This document shows positions 48,188-57,076 of a DNA stretch of 64,000 nucleotides, in pieces. The stretch lies in NCBI RefSeq assembly GCF_964642095.1, contig NZ_OZ209244.1:1612001-1676000 (forward strand), in the 5' to 3' direction. Source of the DNA: Fretibacterium fastidiosum (GTDB taxonomy: Bacteria; Synergistota; Synergistia; Synergistales; Aminobacteriaceae). The notes under the pieces were generated by a model. It was not told where the DNA came from, made no database searches, and saw only the letters and a list, made by a program, of their open reading frames with translations. How positions within the stretch are numbered: the stretch's first letter is position 1; each line of letters opens with the position of its first letter. The position numbers and the translations under genes were made by a program.

Positions 48188-49813
48188 CTACGAGCGCCCT
48201 CCCGGCCCCGGCCTGCGGCCGAGCTGTTCCTCGACCTCGCCGCGCAGGGTCTCGATGGTCGGGTCCCCCGGACACGTCTTCCGGGCGTCGTCCAGGACCT
48301 TGAGGGCCCTGTCCGGCTCCCCCCTGTTCCGCCATGCGTCCGCCAGTCCCAGCCACGGACGCGGGTCGTCGCTCCGGATCTCAAGGGCCTGAGAGAAATA
48401 GGAGGTGGCCTCGTCGTAGCGCTTCAGGTTCAGGGCCACCGTCCCGACCTCGATGCGCTTCTCGTAGGCGGGGCGAAGGTCCTGCTTCGACTCCGTGGAC
48501 GCCTTGATGGCCTCCAGCATACGCCGCATCGCCGTGTCCGCCTCCTCCGAGGAAGGGCGAAGGTCCAGGGCGACGCGGTAGGCGCGGAGGGCGTCCTGTG
48601 CCTTCCCCTGCCTCTCCAGGAGCTGTCCCAGAAGGATGTAGACGTCGTAGTCGTTCGGGGCGTACCGGGTCGATTGCAGCAGGTGCGCCACGGCGCCCTC
48701 CGCGTCGTCCAGGGCCGCGCGGACGGCCGCCTTCTCGTAGAGCGCCCGCGCCCGCCCCGCCGTGTCGTCCTGGGAGAGGACCTGAAGGCAGCGCTCCAGG
48801 GCCAGGTCCGCCGTCTGAAAGCGCCCGGCCCCTATGGCGGACCGCGCGAGCCCCATCAAGAGGGTGGGGGAATCGGGGAACTTCAGGTGGGCGTCCTCGT
48901 AGGCGTCGATGGCCGCCTCGTACCGCTCCTCGCGGTAGAGCCGCTCCGCCCTGTCGCTCAGCCAGTCGTAGGAGGTGCTTCGGACGTATCGGACGGTTCC
49001 GTAGGCGATGAGCGCGACCAGCAGGAGCGCGGTGCAGAGGACGGCCCGGCGCCTCGTGCTCCGTCTGCGCCCGCTCTCCTGCCCGCGGAGCTCCTCCGCG
49101 CGGTCCCGGCGCATCTGGATGACCTGGTGCAGCCTTTTGGAGAAGAGCAGGTCGCGCTCCAGCTCCTCGTCCGACAGCTCCTCCTCGTCGGGGCTCCAGT
49201 CGACGGGACGGGAGATCGCGTGGGACGGGACCTCCGTCTCCTCTCTGCGGGGCTCCTCGGGTGCGGGGCCGTCCTCGCCTTCCCCCTCTTCCCCGGCGTC
49301 TTGAGGTTCAAGGGCGCTCTCCTCTTTCGGGGCGTCCTGGGGGGCCGCCCCCTCCTCCGGCTCGGAGGGATCGGGAACCTCCCGGGGAGTGGGGAGGGGC
49401 TCCCCCTCGGGCGGCGCGTCCGGCGCCGCGCCCTGGACGGCGTTCAGATTCAACGCGGCGACGGACTCCAGGTCCATGGGCGTCGTGCCCAGGGGGGACC
49501 TTTCCGCCGGTGGGACGCTCCCCTCCTGGTCCGGCGCGCCCGGCGCGGGGCGCCGCGAGGGCGGCGTCGGCCACCGGAGGGGTGCCCGCTGCCGCTCGGA
49601 GGGAGCTTCTGGGGGTGAGGCTTCCACGTCCTCCGCCTGAGGCGTGGGTTCGGCAGGTCGTTTGGGGAAGTCGGCATCGGGGCGCGCCGCGCTGTCGGCG
49701 CCCCCGGACCCCGCTGTGGGGGGCGCCAAAAGGAACCCCTGCGCCCCCTCGTTGGAGGCCGCGTCATTCAATGCGTTCGTGCCGTTCAGCCAATCCGTCA
49801 GATCCTGTTTCAC
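48188..49813 (-). CDS. TPR-repeat membrane protein with a disordered N-terminal half
   Basis: 541 aa from a GTG at 49813 (KQDLTDWLNG onward) with TGAGGTGA upstream. I prefer it to the ATG at 49861 because the promoter (49833-49861) covers that longer start. Residues to about 250 are Pro/Glu/Ala-rich and probably disordered; a transmembrane helix AVLCTALLLVALIAYGTVRY lies near 258-278; the rest is a run of TPR units (YEAAIDAYEDAHLKFPDSPT, DALRAYRVALDLRPSSEEAD, YDEATSYFSQALEIRSDDPR). Likely an inner-membrane scaffold with TPRs outside the cytoplasm. Confidence 0.8.
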   Translation of the reverse strand: MKQDLTDWLNGTNALNDAASNEGAQGFLLAPPTAGSGGADSAARPDADFPKRPAEPTPQAEDVEASPPEAPSERQRAPLRWPTPPSRRPAPGAPDQEGSVPPAERSPLGTTPMDLESVAALNLNAVQGAAPDAPPEGEPLPTPREVPDPSEPEEGAAPQDAPKEESALEPQDAGEEGEGEDGPAPEEPRREETEVPSHAISRPVDWSPDEEELSDEELERDLLFSKRLHQVIQMRRDRAEELRGQESGRRRSTRRRAVLCTALLLVALIAYGTVRYVRSTSYDWLSDRAERLYREERYEAAIDAYEDAHLKFPDSPTLLMGLARSAIGAGRFQTADLALERCLQVLSQDDTAGRARALYEKAAVRAALDDAEGAVAHLLQSTRYAPNDYDVYILLGQLLERQGKAQDALRAYRVALDLRPSSEEADTAMRRMLEAIKASTESKQDLRPAYEKRIEVGTVALNLKRYDEATSYFSQALEIRSDDPRPWLGLADAWRNRGEPDRALKVLDDARKTCPGDPTIETLRGEVEEQLGRRPGPGGRS

Positions 49814-49832
49814 CGCGCTCACCTCACAGGTC

Positions 49833-49861
49833 AGTTTATCAGCATTTTTGCGAGTTGGCAA
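49833..49861 (-). promoter_or_regulatory. Promoter of the TPR protein gene
   Basis: On the minus strand, TTGCCA (49856-49861), 17 bases, TAAACT (49833-49838). The start codon chosen for the TPR protein is 20 bases downstream. Confidence 0.7.
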
Positions 49862-49984
49862 CGCCTCTGCCCGCTTGAAGCCCCCGTGGCGTCACGGCCC
49901 CCCGGCCGCGCTCCGCGGTCCGCCCCGCGCCTGCGGCGCCGGGCACTTCAGGCCTTTCTATGTAGGGAGAAAAGCAGGCCAGCG

Positions 49985-49993
49985 TGTTATAAT
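49985..49993 (+). promoter_or_regulatory. Extended -10 promoter element of the envelope operon
   Basis: TG-T-TATAAT, a consensus extended -10 element, without a recognisable -35. It lies 82 bases before the phosphatase gene that opens the envelope operon. Confidence 0.5.
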
Positions 49994-50074
49994 TTCAAGT
50001 CAAACAGGCCGTATGGGCGGCGACCGGCCGGAGGGATTGGGATACGAGACGTCGGCGCCGGGGAGGGAAGACGT

Positions 50075-50749
50075 GTGGCGGAGTCATCGATTTTTCGGCG
50101 CGTCGTGCTGGTGCGCCACGGGCAGACGGAGTGGAACGAGGCGCGGCGCTTCCAGGGAAAGACGGACATATCGCTGAGCGACGTCGGCCGCCGGCAGGCT
50201 CAGGCCCTGGCGGAGCGCCTCTCGTCCTGGCGTGCGGAGGCCGTCTACTCGAGCCCCCTCTCCAGGGCCCTCGATACCGCCCGGGCCGTGGCGGAACGCC
50301 ACGGGCTTGTCCCCGCCGTGCTGGAGGAGCTTCACGAGGTGAACTTCGCGGGGTGGGAGGGGCTTTCCATCTCCAGCTTGAAGGAGGAGCGCCGGGAGGA
50401 TTTCGCGCGCTGGCGGGAGGACCCCTTCTTCAACCCGCCGTCCGGCGCGGAGGGATGGGAGGACATACGCCTCCGGCTCGAGCGGGCCGTGGGTAAGATC
50501 CTGGCCGGGCCGGAGACGCGGATCGTCGTCGTGTCCCACGGCGGGGTGATGCGGGCGCTCTACGCGGTGCTGGTGGGCTTCGACCCGCACCGCGTGTGGA
50601 ACATGGACGTGACGAACTGCGCCATGACCGGCGTGGAGCTTCGGAACGGCAGGGCCTGCATCCGCTTTGCCAACGACGACCTGCACGTCCGCGGCGGCCG
50701 CGCGGGCCGGACCCTGCCGGTGTGGGACGAGGCCGGCAGCCTGGTGTGA
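50075..50749 (+). CDS. Histidine phosphatase superfamily protein (phosphoglycerate mutase-like)
   Basis: 224 aa from a GTG at 50075 with GGGAGGGAAG upstream. The catalytic RHGQTEWNEARRFQGKTDIS block opens it (nucleophile His in RHG), YSSPLSRALDTA and the Glu in EELHEVNFAGWEG follow, and VVVSHGGVMRALYA supplies the second His. These are the marks of the branch that includes phosphoglycerate mutase, alpha-ribazole phosphatase (CobC) and broad phosphatases. The substrate is open. It is followed four bases later by the sigma factor gene. Confidence 0.88.
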   Translation: MAESSIFRRVVLVRHGQTEWNEARRFQGKTDISLSDVGRRQAQALAERLSSWRAEAVYSSPLSRALDTARAVAERHGLVPAVLEELHEVNFAGWEGLSISSLKEERREDFARWREDPFFNPPSGAEGWEDIRLRLERAVGKILAGPETRIVVVSHGGVMRALYAVLVGFDPHRVWNMDVTNCAMTGVELRNGRACIRFANDDLHVRGGRAGRTLPVWDEAGSLV

Positions 50750-50752
50750 GCG

Positions 50753-51364
50753 ATGCGAAAACCCGAAACGGCTGAAAAGAGCTCAAGGTCCCTGTCCCCT
50801 GAGAGGGAACGGGAGCTGTGGTGTCTCTGCCGCGGGGGGGATGCGGCGGCGCGGGAGGAACTGATCGTCGCCTACCGCCCGCTGGTCTTCTGGATCGCGG
50901 GGCGGCTCCGGGCGTCTCCGTCCCTCAAGCAGGACCTCGTCCAGGAGGGGATGCTGGCCCTGATCCGCGCGGTGGACCGCTTCGACCCCGGGCGGGAGCT
51001 GCGCTTCTCCACCTACGCCTACCACCGGATTCACGGCCAGATGGTCAACCTGCTGGAGCGCTCGGAGCGGCGCGCCCCCATTCCGGTGCCGGACGAATGG
51101 CTCACGGCGGCCCAGCCGGAGGAGGACGACGACAGGCAGGACTGGCTGGACGTCGCGGACAGCATCGCCCGGCTTCAGGGTCGCGAGGCGGAGGTGGTGT
51201 CCGCGCTCTTCTTTGATGGCAAGGAGCCCCGCGATGTCGCGGCGGAGCAGCGGATGGACATCAGCCACGTCTATCGCCTGCGCCGGACGGCGGTGGCGAG
51301 GATTCGGGCGTGGCTTGGGCTGGACGGCCATGCCATAAAAGAGGCGGGGGATGGGATAAAGTAA
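50753..51364 (+). CDS. Sigma-70 family RNA polymerase sigma factor (compact form)
   Basis: 203 aa. Region 2 is clear: LVFWIAGRLRASPSLKQDLV, QEGMLALIRAVDRFDPGREL and RFSTYAYHRIHGQMVNLLER, which covers the -10 binding part. The C-terminal region 4 helix-turn-helix is GREAEVVSALFFDGKEPRDV then ISHVYRLRRTAVARIRAWLG. Region 3 is short or absent, so it is between the FliA/SigH and ECF layouts. It does not look like the housekeeping factor. Position between a phosphatase and the BamA/lipid A genes suggests an envelope-related regulon. Confidence 0.88.
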   Translation: MRKPETAEKSSRSLSPERERELWCLCRGGDAAAREELIVAYRPLVFWIAGRLRASPSLKQDLVQEGMLALIRAVDRFDPGRELRFSTYAYHRIHGQMVNLLERSERRAPIPVPDEWLTAAQPEEDDDRQDWLDVADSIARLQGREAEVVSALFFDGKEPRDVAAEQRMDISHVYRLRRTAVARIRAWLGLDGHAIKEAGDGIK

Positions 51365-51401
51365 GAGCGGCCTTTGACGGGCGTTCGCGGGGAGGTGCGG
51401 G

Positions 51402-51986
51402 ATGGTTCAGGGCGGCATGGACAGGCGCATAGCCGGCATCATTCGATGGCTGGAACGGTTTCAGAGCTCCTACCGTTCCGGGGCCATCGAGAGTGCCCTG
51501 ATGGATGCGGAGTGTGCCAGGGCGGACCTGGAGGACCTTCGATCCGACGTGTGGCGGAGCGTGGGGGTGGTTCGGCCGAGCCGCGTCCGCCGAGCGGTCG
51601 TCGGCTGGCTGTCCTCGCTGGTGCTCCTGGCCGTGCTGGCCGTCCCGTCCCCCCTGTCGCGGGAGGAGGGGCTGCCCCCTCGCCGCGAGGTCCGGGCCGC
51701 GGTGCAGGAGCCTGAGCGGAGGGTTGAAACGCCCCCTCCGGCCCCGGCCGAAGCTGCCCCCGCCCCTGCGACATCCCACGCGGTCAGGGCCGAGAAGCGG
51801 CCCGCCTCCGGCAGGAGGACGCGGACGGCCACGGCAGCGCCGAAGCCAGAGGGGGCTGCCGCGGTGCGCCCCGCCCCTCGGGACGGGGACGCGGTGCCCT
51901 ACGACAAGATGTTCCTGCTGCTTCAGACGGGAGCCAGGGCCCTGCGGAACGAGGGGCCGGCGATCCGAATCGACAAGGCGCGATGA
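51402..51986 (+). CDS. Single-pass membrane protein encoded after the sigma factor
   Basis: 194 aa, no recognised family. GGGGAGG precedes the ATG. A cytoplasmic-looking N-terminal helical part (DRRIAGIIRWLERFQSSYRS, ECARADLEDLRSDVWRSVGV), one transmembrane helix (AVVGWLSSLVLLAVLAVP, about 66-83), then a Pro/Ala-rich, basic periplasmic linker and a short helical end (MFLLLQTGARALRNEGPAIR). The topology is that of anti-sigma factors and it directly follows a sigma gene, so an anti-sigma role is an inference worth testing; no zinc motif is present. Confidence 0.6.
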   Translation: MVQGGMDRRIAGIIRWLERFQSSYRSGAIESALMDAECARADLEDLRSDVWRSVGVVRPSRVRRAVVGWLSSLVLLAVLAVPSPLSREEGLPPRREVRAAVQEPERRVETPPPAPAEAAPAPATSHAVRAEKRPASGRRTRTATAAPKPEGAAAVRPAPRDGDAVPYDKMFLLLQTGARALRNEGPAIRIDKAR

Positions 51987-52038
51987 GGACGGCTGAATGC
52001 GGACGCGCCAGGCTTTTTGATATCGTAACGTTTTAGGG

Positions 52039-53862
52039 ATGTCTAAAATATTGAAAGGTTTTGAGGGAACTCTGAAAGGAAGTGGAAGACCTTTGAGCTG
52101 CACTTTGATGAGGGGCTCCGCGGGAGGACGTCCCGGATCGGCATGGAGCTTCCTGGCGGTGGCTCTGGCGATGGTGCTCTTATGCCTGCCCGCAGAGGCG
52201 GAGGCCGTGTCCGTCGCGAGGGTGAGCGTATCGGGGAACAGCCAGGTCACGTCGGACTACATCCTGGGCGTCGTCTCGACGAAGGCAGGGCAGACGCTGG
52301 ATCGGGACGTGCTGCAGAAGGACATTGAGGCGATCTACAACCAGGGCTTTTTCTCCTTCGTGGACGCAGACCTCGCGCCGGAGCAGGACGGGGTCGCCGT
52401 GACCTTCTCCGTCAGGGAGAACCCGATCGTAGAGTCCATCGTCTTCGAGGGCAACACCGTCTACACGAGCGAGCAGCTGATGAAGGAGGTCTTCTCCCAG
52501 GTCGGGACGGTCTTCAACCGCGTCTTCTTTCGGAACGACCTGGATCGGATCCAGAACCGCTACCACACGGATGGCTACGTCATGGTGCGCGTGTCGGACG
52601 TGCAGGTGCAGGGCGGCGACATCCGCGTCAAGATCCTGGAACCCAGGGTGGGGGACGTCATCATCCAGGGCAACACCCGAACGAGGACGCGGGTGATCCG
52701 GAGGGAGATCAAGCTGAAGGAGGGGGACCTCTTCAACGTCACGCGCTTCCGCTACCAGCTGGGGAAGCTGCAGGGGCTGGGCTACTTCGAAGACGTCAAC
52801 GTTGCCTTCGACAGCCCTGAGAACCGGGACGACGTGGTGGACCTCATCCTGACCGTGAAGGAGAAGCGCACGGCCTCCGTGGGGGTGAACCTGGCCTACG
52901 GCAGCGAGAGCGGCTTGAGCGGCGGCCTGACCTACGGGGACACCAACCTGTTCGGTAAGGGCCTCAACTTCGAGATCGGCTTCGACGAGGGCGACGAGGC
53001 CAGCTACTGGCTGTCGCTGTCCAGCCCCTATATGGACTCCGAGACCTGGGCGTGGCGCGCGGGGGCGCGCTACCGCACCTACGACGACCGCTATTACTAC
53101 CGTCAGGGAGAGCGCCAGTTCGAGTTCGACGAGAAGAACACCCAGTTCTACGCAGGGATCGGCAGGAAGTTCAAGAATGAGGACTGGAGCTGGTTCCTGA
53201 CGCTGCGCCACGAGGACACCAGCTACGACGACGTCCACAACGCCGTGCCGGGCTACATCGACGACCTCACGATGTGGGAGGGCGTCAATCAGACGGCCGA
53301 GCTTCAGTTCACGCTGGACAAGCGCGACCCCTACCTTCCCTATCCGAGGGGCCTCGTGTGGGAGACGACCCTGGAGAAGGCCTTCGAGGGGCTGGGCGGC
53401 GAGTTCGACTACATGAAGTACTGGACTCAGCTGCGCTGGTACGCGCCCTTGAACAAGCTGGTGGAGGGGGTCGTGGACGTCGAGGGGACGTGGACCGACG
53501 AGAACCCCATCATCCTGGCCGCGCGGCTTCGCGTCGGGTCGGCCACGAACGACGAACTGCCCGCCTTCGCCCGCTATTCCCTCGGCGGGATGAACACGCT
53601 TCGCGGGTACAGCAGCCGCTCCTTCGAGGGCAGCAACGTCCTCCTGGGCAACTTCGAGCTTCGGCTCCCCGTGCAGGACAACTTCACGCTGGTGGGGTTC
53701 TTCGACGTCGGGAACGCCAGCAACTCCATGGACTGGGGCGACCTCCACGACAACTACGGCATCGGCGTCCGGGTGAAGACCCCCTTCGGCAACCTGCGCG
53801 TGGACTACGCGCACGGCGAGGACGAGAACAAGACGTACTTTGGCTTCGGCGATATGTTCTAG
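52039..53862 (+). CDS. bamA: Outer membrane assembly factor BamA (Omp85)
   Basis: 607 aa. A signal peptide (SFLAVALAMVLLCLPAEAEA) is followed by three POTRA-like units (ARVSVSGNSQVTSDYILGVV; ESIVFEGNTVYTSEQLMKEV; GDVIIQGNTRTRTRVIRREI), then a 16-strand barrel: GLTYGDTNLFGKGLNFE, DKRDPYLPYPRGLVWETT, the YSLGGMNTLRGYSSRSFEGS loop (VRGF-type motif as LRGY), and the closing FGNLRVDYAHGED and F-x-F-x-F-like FGFGDMF. Only three POTRAs instead of five. The start could be ATG 52039, or ATG 52108, which gives the cleaner signal peptide. BamA inserts beta-barrel proteins in the outer membrane. Confidence 0.93.
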   Translation: MSKILKGFEGTLKGSGRPLSCTLMRGSAGGRPGSAWSFLAVALAMVLLCLPAEAEAVSVARVSVSGNSQVTSDYILGVVSTKAGQTLDRDVLQKDIEAIYNQGFFSFVDADLAPEQDGVAVTFSVRENPIVESIVFEGNTVYTSEQLMKEVFSQVGTVFNRVFFRNDLDRIQNRYHTDGYVMVRVSDVQVQGGDIRVKILEPRVGDVIIQGNTRTRTRVIRREIKLKEGDLFNVTRFRYQLGKLQGLGYFEDVNVAFDSPENRDDVVDLILTVKEKRTASVGVNLAYGSESGLSGGLTYGDTNLFGKGLNFEIGFDEGDEASYWLSLSSPYMDSETWAWRAGARYRTYDDRYYYRQGERQFEFDEKNTQFYAGIGRKFKNEDWSWFLTLRHEDTSYDDVHNAVPGYIDDLTMWEGVNQTAELQFTLDKRDPYLPYPRGLVWETTLEKAFEGLGGEFDYMKYWTQLRWYAPLNKLVEGVVDVEGTWTDENPIILAARLRVGSATNDELPAFARYSLGGMNTLRGYSSRSFEGSNVLLGNFELRLPVQDNFTLVGFFDVGNASNSMDWGDLHDNYGIGVRVKTPFGNLRVDYAHGEDENKTYFGFGDMF

Positions 53863-55123
53863 CCGTTTTGGGCGAGGGCGCGGCGCCCGCCGCCGGAGGC
53901 CCTTGAGGGCGGCGACGGCGCTCCTTTTTCTGTCCGCGCTACTCGTCCCCGTCCCCGCGCGGGCGGCCCTGAGCGTCTCCGGGCTTCCGGCCTGGCTTGA
54001 GCCCGCAGTCCGCCGCAGCCTCGAGGCCGTCTGGAGCGAGATCCCGAAGGGCCCCGGCGTGGACCGGGAGGGAACGCTTTCCACGGTGGCGGGGCAGCTC
54101 TTCGCGGGCTACGGCGTCGAGGTGCGCCCCGGAGGTGAGGCTCCTGCCGTTCGCTTCGTCCCGGAGGCTCGGACGTCCTGGGACGTGGAGCTGCGGCTCC
54201 CTGAGTTTCGAGGGGCGCTCTCGGACTGGTTTCGCGCGGACGTGAGCGGGCTTTCGGAAGAGGTCGCGGCCCTGCTGCACCCGCTGCCGGAGGCGGCGCT
54301 CGCGTGGGCGGACGAGGCCCTTAGAGGGCGGATCGCGGAGGCCCTGGAGGCCAGGACGCCGGGCTGGGACTTCTCCCTTCAGGTCGCCTTCTCGCCCGCG
54401 GGCGGGACGTTGACGATCTCCTTTCGCCCCAGGGCGCCCCTCGTGCTGGCGGTGGCCCCCTCCATCTACTCGGGGACCATCCCCATGATGTTTCAGTCCG
54501 ACCTTCAGGCCAAGCTGGTGACGGCCTTTTCCCCGCTGATCGGGCTCCCCGTGCCCTGGGTGGCACGCCACCGGGCGGACGCGGAGAGGATGGCGCGGGA
54601 GTTTCTGGAGGAGCGCCACTCCGTGGAGAACATGCGGGCGCGGGCGGAGGCGACGTTCGTCGCCGCGCCCGTGGCGAAGCTGGACGCCAGGGTGGACAGC
54701 GACCGGTTCCTCTTTCAGGTCTGGGTGTCGGCCTACGCCGGGCTGGAGGGCCGCTACCCGGAGGCGGGGGCCTTCTTCGGCTGGAACACGGCGAACCTCA
54801 CCGGGGTGGACCTGGAGCTCTACGGGGAAGCCGTCGTCGGGCTGGAGGCCTTTGAGCTGACGCGCCGTCTGGGCCTGCGCCTGCGCCTCTTCGGGGACCT
54901 CTGGGCTGGAGCGGAGGTGCAGTGGCCGGAGGAGGAGTGGTTCGGCCGCCTGCAGTGGGGGCCCGCCCGGATGCGCCGGCCGTACCTCTGGTGGCGCTGG
55001 AGCCCGGAGCTGGGGCAGGAGGGCGCGCTGGGCTACCGCGTTGACGAGCACATCTCCATCGAGGTCTACTACGACGGCACGAGCGACGATCGGGTGGGGC
55101 TGCGGGGGCTCTGGTCCCTGTGA
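53840..55123 (+). CDS. Exported protein of unknown function between bamA and lpxD
   Basis: 427 aa from a TTG at 53840 overlapping bamA by 23 bases; a TTG at 53903 with GGAGG upstream is an alternative that still leaves the signal peptide (AATALLFLSALLVPVPARAA). Mature part: an N-terminal region (ALSVSGLPAWLEPAVRRSLE), a middle segment with APSIYSGTIPMMFQSDLQAK, and a C-terminal third rich in alternating aromatic residues (LGLRLRLFGDLWAGAEVQWP, YRVDEHISIEVYYDG, ending GLRGLWSL). That last pattern fits outer-membrane strands. I find no named family; LPS or barrel-protein handling is suggested only by its neighbours. Confidence 0.65.
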   Translation: MASAICSSRFGRGRGARRRRPLRAATALLFLSALLVPVPARAALSVSGLPAWLEPAVRRSLEAVWSEIPKGPGVDREGTLSTVAGQLFAGYGVEVRPGGEAPAVRFVPEARTSWDVELRLPEFRGALSDWFRADVSGLSEEVAALLHPLPEAALAWADEALRGRIAEALEARTPGWDFSLQVAFSPAGGTLTISFRPRAPLVLAVAPSIYSGTIPMMFQSDLQAKLVTAFSPLIGLPVPWVARHRADAERMAREFLEERHSVENMRARAEATFVAAPVAKLDARVDSDRFLFQVWVSAYAGLEGRYPEAGAFFGWNTANLTGVDLELYGEAVVGLEAFELTRRLGLRLRLFGDLWAGAEVQWPEEEWFGRLQWGPARMRRPYLWWRWSPELGQEGALGYRVDEHISIEVYYDGTSDDRVGLRGLWSL

Positions 55124-55146
55124 TCCGCGCAGAAGGAGGAAGTGCG

Positions 55147-56193
55147 ATGAAGGAGGTCACCCTGAACGCCCTGGCCCGGGAGCTTGGGTTGAAGGTCGTC
55201 GGCAGGGGGGAAAGGACGGTGTCCCTGGCCGCGGCGCCCGGCACGGCGAACGAGAGGACGATCTGCCCGGTGTGGGAGGAGCGGTCTCTGCCGCTGGTGG
55301 GGAAGGACGTGCCCATCCTGGCCCCCCTCGCCCTGTTCGAGCAGGGGCGGGACGGGATCGCCTCCGACCGCCCGCGGGAGGCGCTGCCGAAGCTCCTCGC
55401 GTTCTTTGAGCCGGAGCGTCCCGTTCGCCGCGGCGTACACCCCACGGCGGTGGTGGACCCGGACGCCTCCCTGGACCCCGACGCCTGGGTGGGGCCTCAC
55501 GCCGTGGTGGGGCCGGAGACGGTGGTCGAGGGCGGAGCGGAGGTCGGCGCGGGGGCCTTCGTCGGCGCGCGATGCCGCGTGGGGGCCGGGACGATCCTGG
55601 AGCCCGGAGCCGTCCTGTTGGACGGGGTGCGCGTGGGGCGGAACTGCATCCTGCACTCCGGCTGCGTCCTGGGCTGCGACGGCTTCGGCTTCCTGCCCTC
55701 GCCGGACGGCCCCGTGAAGGTCCCTCAGATCGGCGGGGTGGAGATCGGCGACCGCGTGGAGATCGGGGCCTGCTCCACCGTGGACCGCGGCACGATGGGG
55801 GACACGGTCATCGGCGACGGGACGAAGATCGACAACCACGTCCAGGTGGGGCACAACGTGCGCGTAGGGCGCGGCTGCATCCTCTGCTCCATGTCGGGCA
55901 TCGCGGGCAGCTCCGTCCTCGAGGACGGGGTGACGCTCTCCGTGCAGGCCGGGATCACAGACCACGTCACGATCGGTCGAGGCGCCGTGCTGGCGGCCCG
56001 GACGGGCGTCACGAACGACGTTCCCGCCGGGGCCGTGATGTCCGGCTTCCCGGCGCGGCCCCACCAGGAGGCCCGGCGTGCCCTGGTGCTGGCTGCGGAC
56101 CTTCCCGCCCTCTTCAAGCGGCTCCGAAGCCTGGAGCGTCGTCTCGAGGGCCGTTCTGGGGAGCGGGAGGGGCTGAGGGAGGAAAAAAGGTGA
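55147..56193 (+). CDS. lpxD: UDP-3-O-(3-hydroxyacyl)glucosamine N-acyltransferase LpxD
   Basis: 348 aa from ATG 55147 with AAGGAGG upstream. Hexapeptide-repeat left-handed helix proteins show runs such as VHPTAVVDPDASLDPDAWVG and VGAGAFVGARCRVGAGTILE, here with the LpxD landmark CDGFGFLPSPDGPVKVPQIG and the catalytic His (residue 236) in NHVQVGHNVRVG. Third step of lipid A synthesis in the cytoplasm. Followed by lpxC with a 4-base overlap (GTGA). Confidence 0.95.
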   Translation: MKEVTLNALARELGLKVVGRGERTVSLAAAPGTANERTICPVWEERSLPLVGKDVPILAPLALFEQGRDGIASDRPREALPKLLAFFEPERPVRRGVHPTAVVDPDASLDPDAWVGPHAVVGPETVVEGGAEVGAGAFVGARCRVGAGTILEPGAVLLDGVRVGRNCILHSGCVLGCDGFGFLPSPDGPVKVPQIGGVEIGDRVEIGACSTVDRGTMGDTVIGDGTKIDNHVQVGHNVRVGRGCILCSMSGIAGSSVLEDGVTLSVQAGITDHVTIGRGAVLAARTGVTNDVPAGAVMSGFPARPHQEARRALVLAADLPALFKRLRSLERRLEGRSGEREGLREEKR

Positions 56194-57038
56194 GCCCCCT
56201 GGACGCAGCGGGCGCGGGGCGGTATCGCCGTCTGGTCCGCCCCCTCTCCTTCAGCGGCGTGGGCCTGCATTCGGGGCTTGAGTGCAGTCTGCGCATCCTG
56301 CCGGCCGAGGGAGGCATCGTCCTGGCCTCGGAGGGACAGGAGGCCCCCCTCGAGGCGTTGGCCCTGTCCGGAAGCGGACGCGGGTCGGACTACCTCTTCC
56401 CGGACGGCCGCAGGGTCCGGACCTGCGAGCACGTCCTGGCCGCCTTGACGGGCCTCGGAGTTTGGGGGGCCCGGCTTGAGGTGGACGGCGGGGAGATGCC
56501 GGCGCTGGACGGCTGTGCGGCCCGCGTCGGCGCGGCCGTTATGGAGAACTCGGAGCCCTGCGGGGAGGCCCCGGCCCCCCTGAGCCTCTCCGCCTCACTC
56601 CGGGTGGGGGACGAGTCCCGCTTCGTCGTGGCGTTCCCCGCGGAGGGGCTTCACGTCACCTGCGTCGTCCGCTACGATGCGCCCGTGATCGGCGTGCAGA
56701 TGCTGGAGTTTTCCTGGAGCGCGGAGGGCTTCCTGGAGCGGGTCGCCCGTGCCCGGACCTTCGCCATGGCGCGGGAGATCGAGGCGCTGCGGGCGCAGGG
56801 GCTGGCTCTGGGGGGGACGCTGGACAACGCCATCCTGGTGGAGGGGGCCTCGGCGCGGGCGTCGGGGGGGCTGCACTGGCCGGACGAGTTCGTCCGGCAC
56901 AAGGCGCTGGACCTCATCGGCGACCTGGCGGCGCTGGGGCGTCCGCTCTGTGCCCACCTGGTGGCTGTGAAGGCGGGGCATGAGCTGCACCTGCAGATGG
57001 CGGAGCGCCTTCGGGCGCTGGTGAAGAGACAGGCGTGA
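56190..57038 (+). CDS. lpxC: UDP-3-O-acyl-N-acetylglucosamine deacetylase LpxC
   Basis: 282 aa from a GTG at 56190 that overlaps the lpxD stop. Zinc ligands H81 (EHVLAALTG), H237 and D241 (VRHKALDLIGD) and the catalytic H264 (KAGHELH) are in place. SGVGLHSG opens the fold. Zinc hydrolase that commits the cell to lipid A. The order lpxD-lpxC-fabZ-lpxA is a known one in diderms other than enterics, which separate lpxC. Confidence 0.95.
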   Translation: MSPLDAAGAGRYRRLVRPLSFSGVGLHSGLECSLRILPAEGGIVLASEGQEAPLEALALSGSGRGSDYLFPDGRRVRTCEHVLAALTGLGVWGARLEVDGGEMPALDGCAARVGAAVMENSEPCGEAPAPLSLSASLRVGDESRFVVAFPAEGLHVTCVVRYDAPVIGVQMLEFSWSAEGFLERVARARTFAMAREIEALRAQGLALGGTLDNAILVEGASARASGGLHWPDEFVRHKALDLIGDLAALGRPLCAHLVAVKAGHELHLQMAERLRALVKRQA

Positions 57039-57076
57039 TCCCCCGTGGGATGGGCCCTGCGAGGAGGTATGGGGTT

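Noticed and set aside
52180..54084. 634-codon minus-strand frame opposite bamA
   Set aside because: Antisense shadow; the plus strand carries clear POTRA and barrel motifs.
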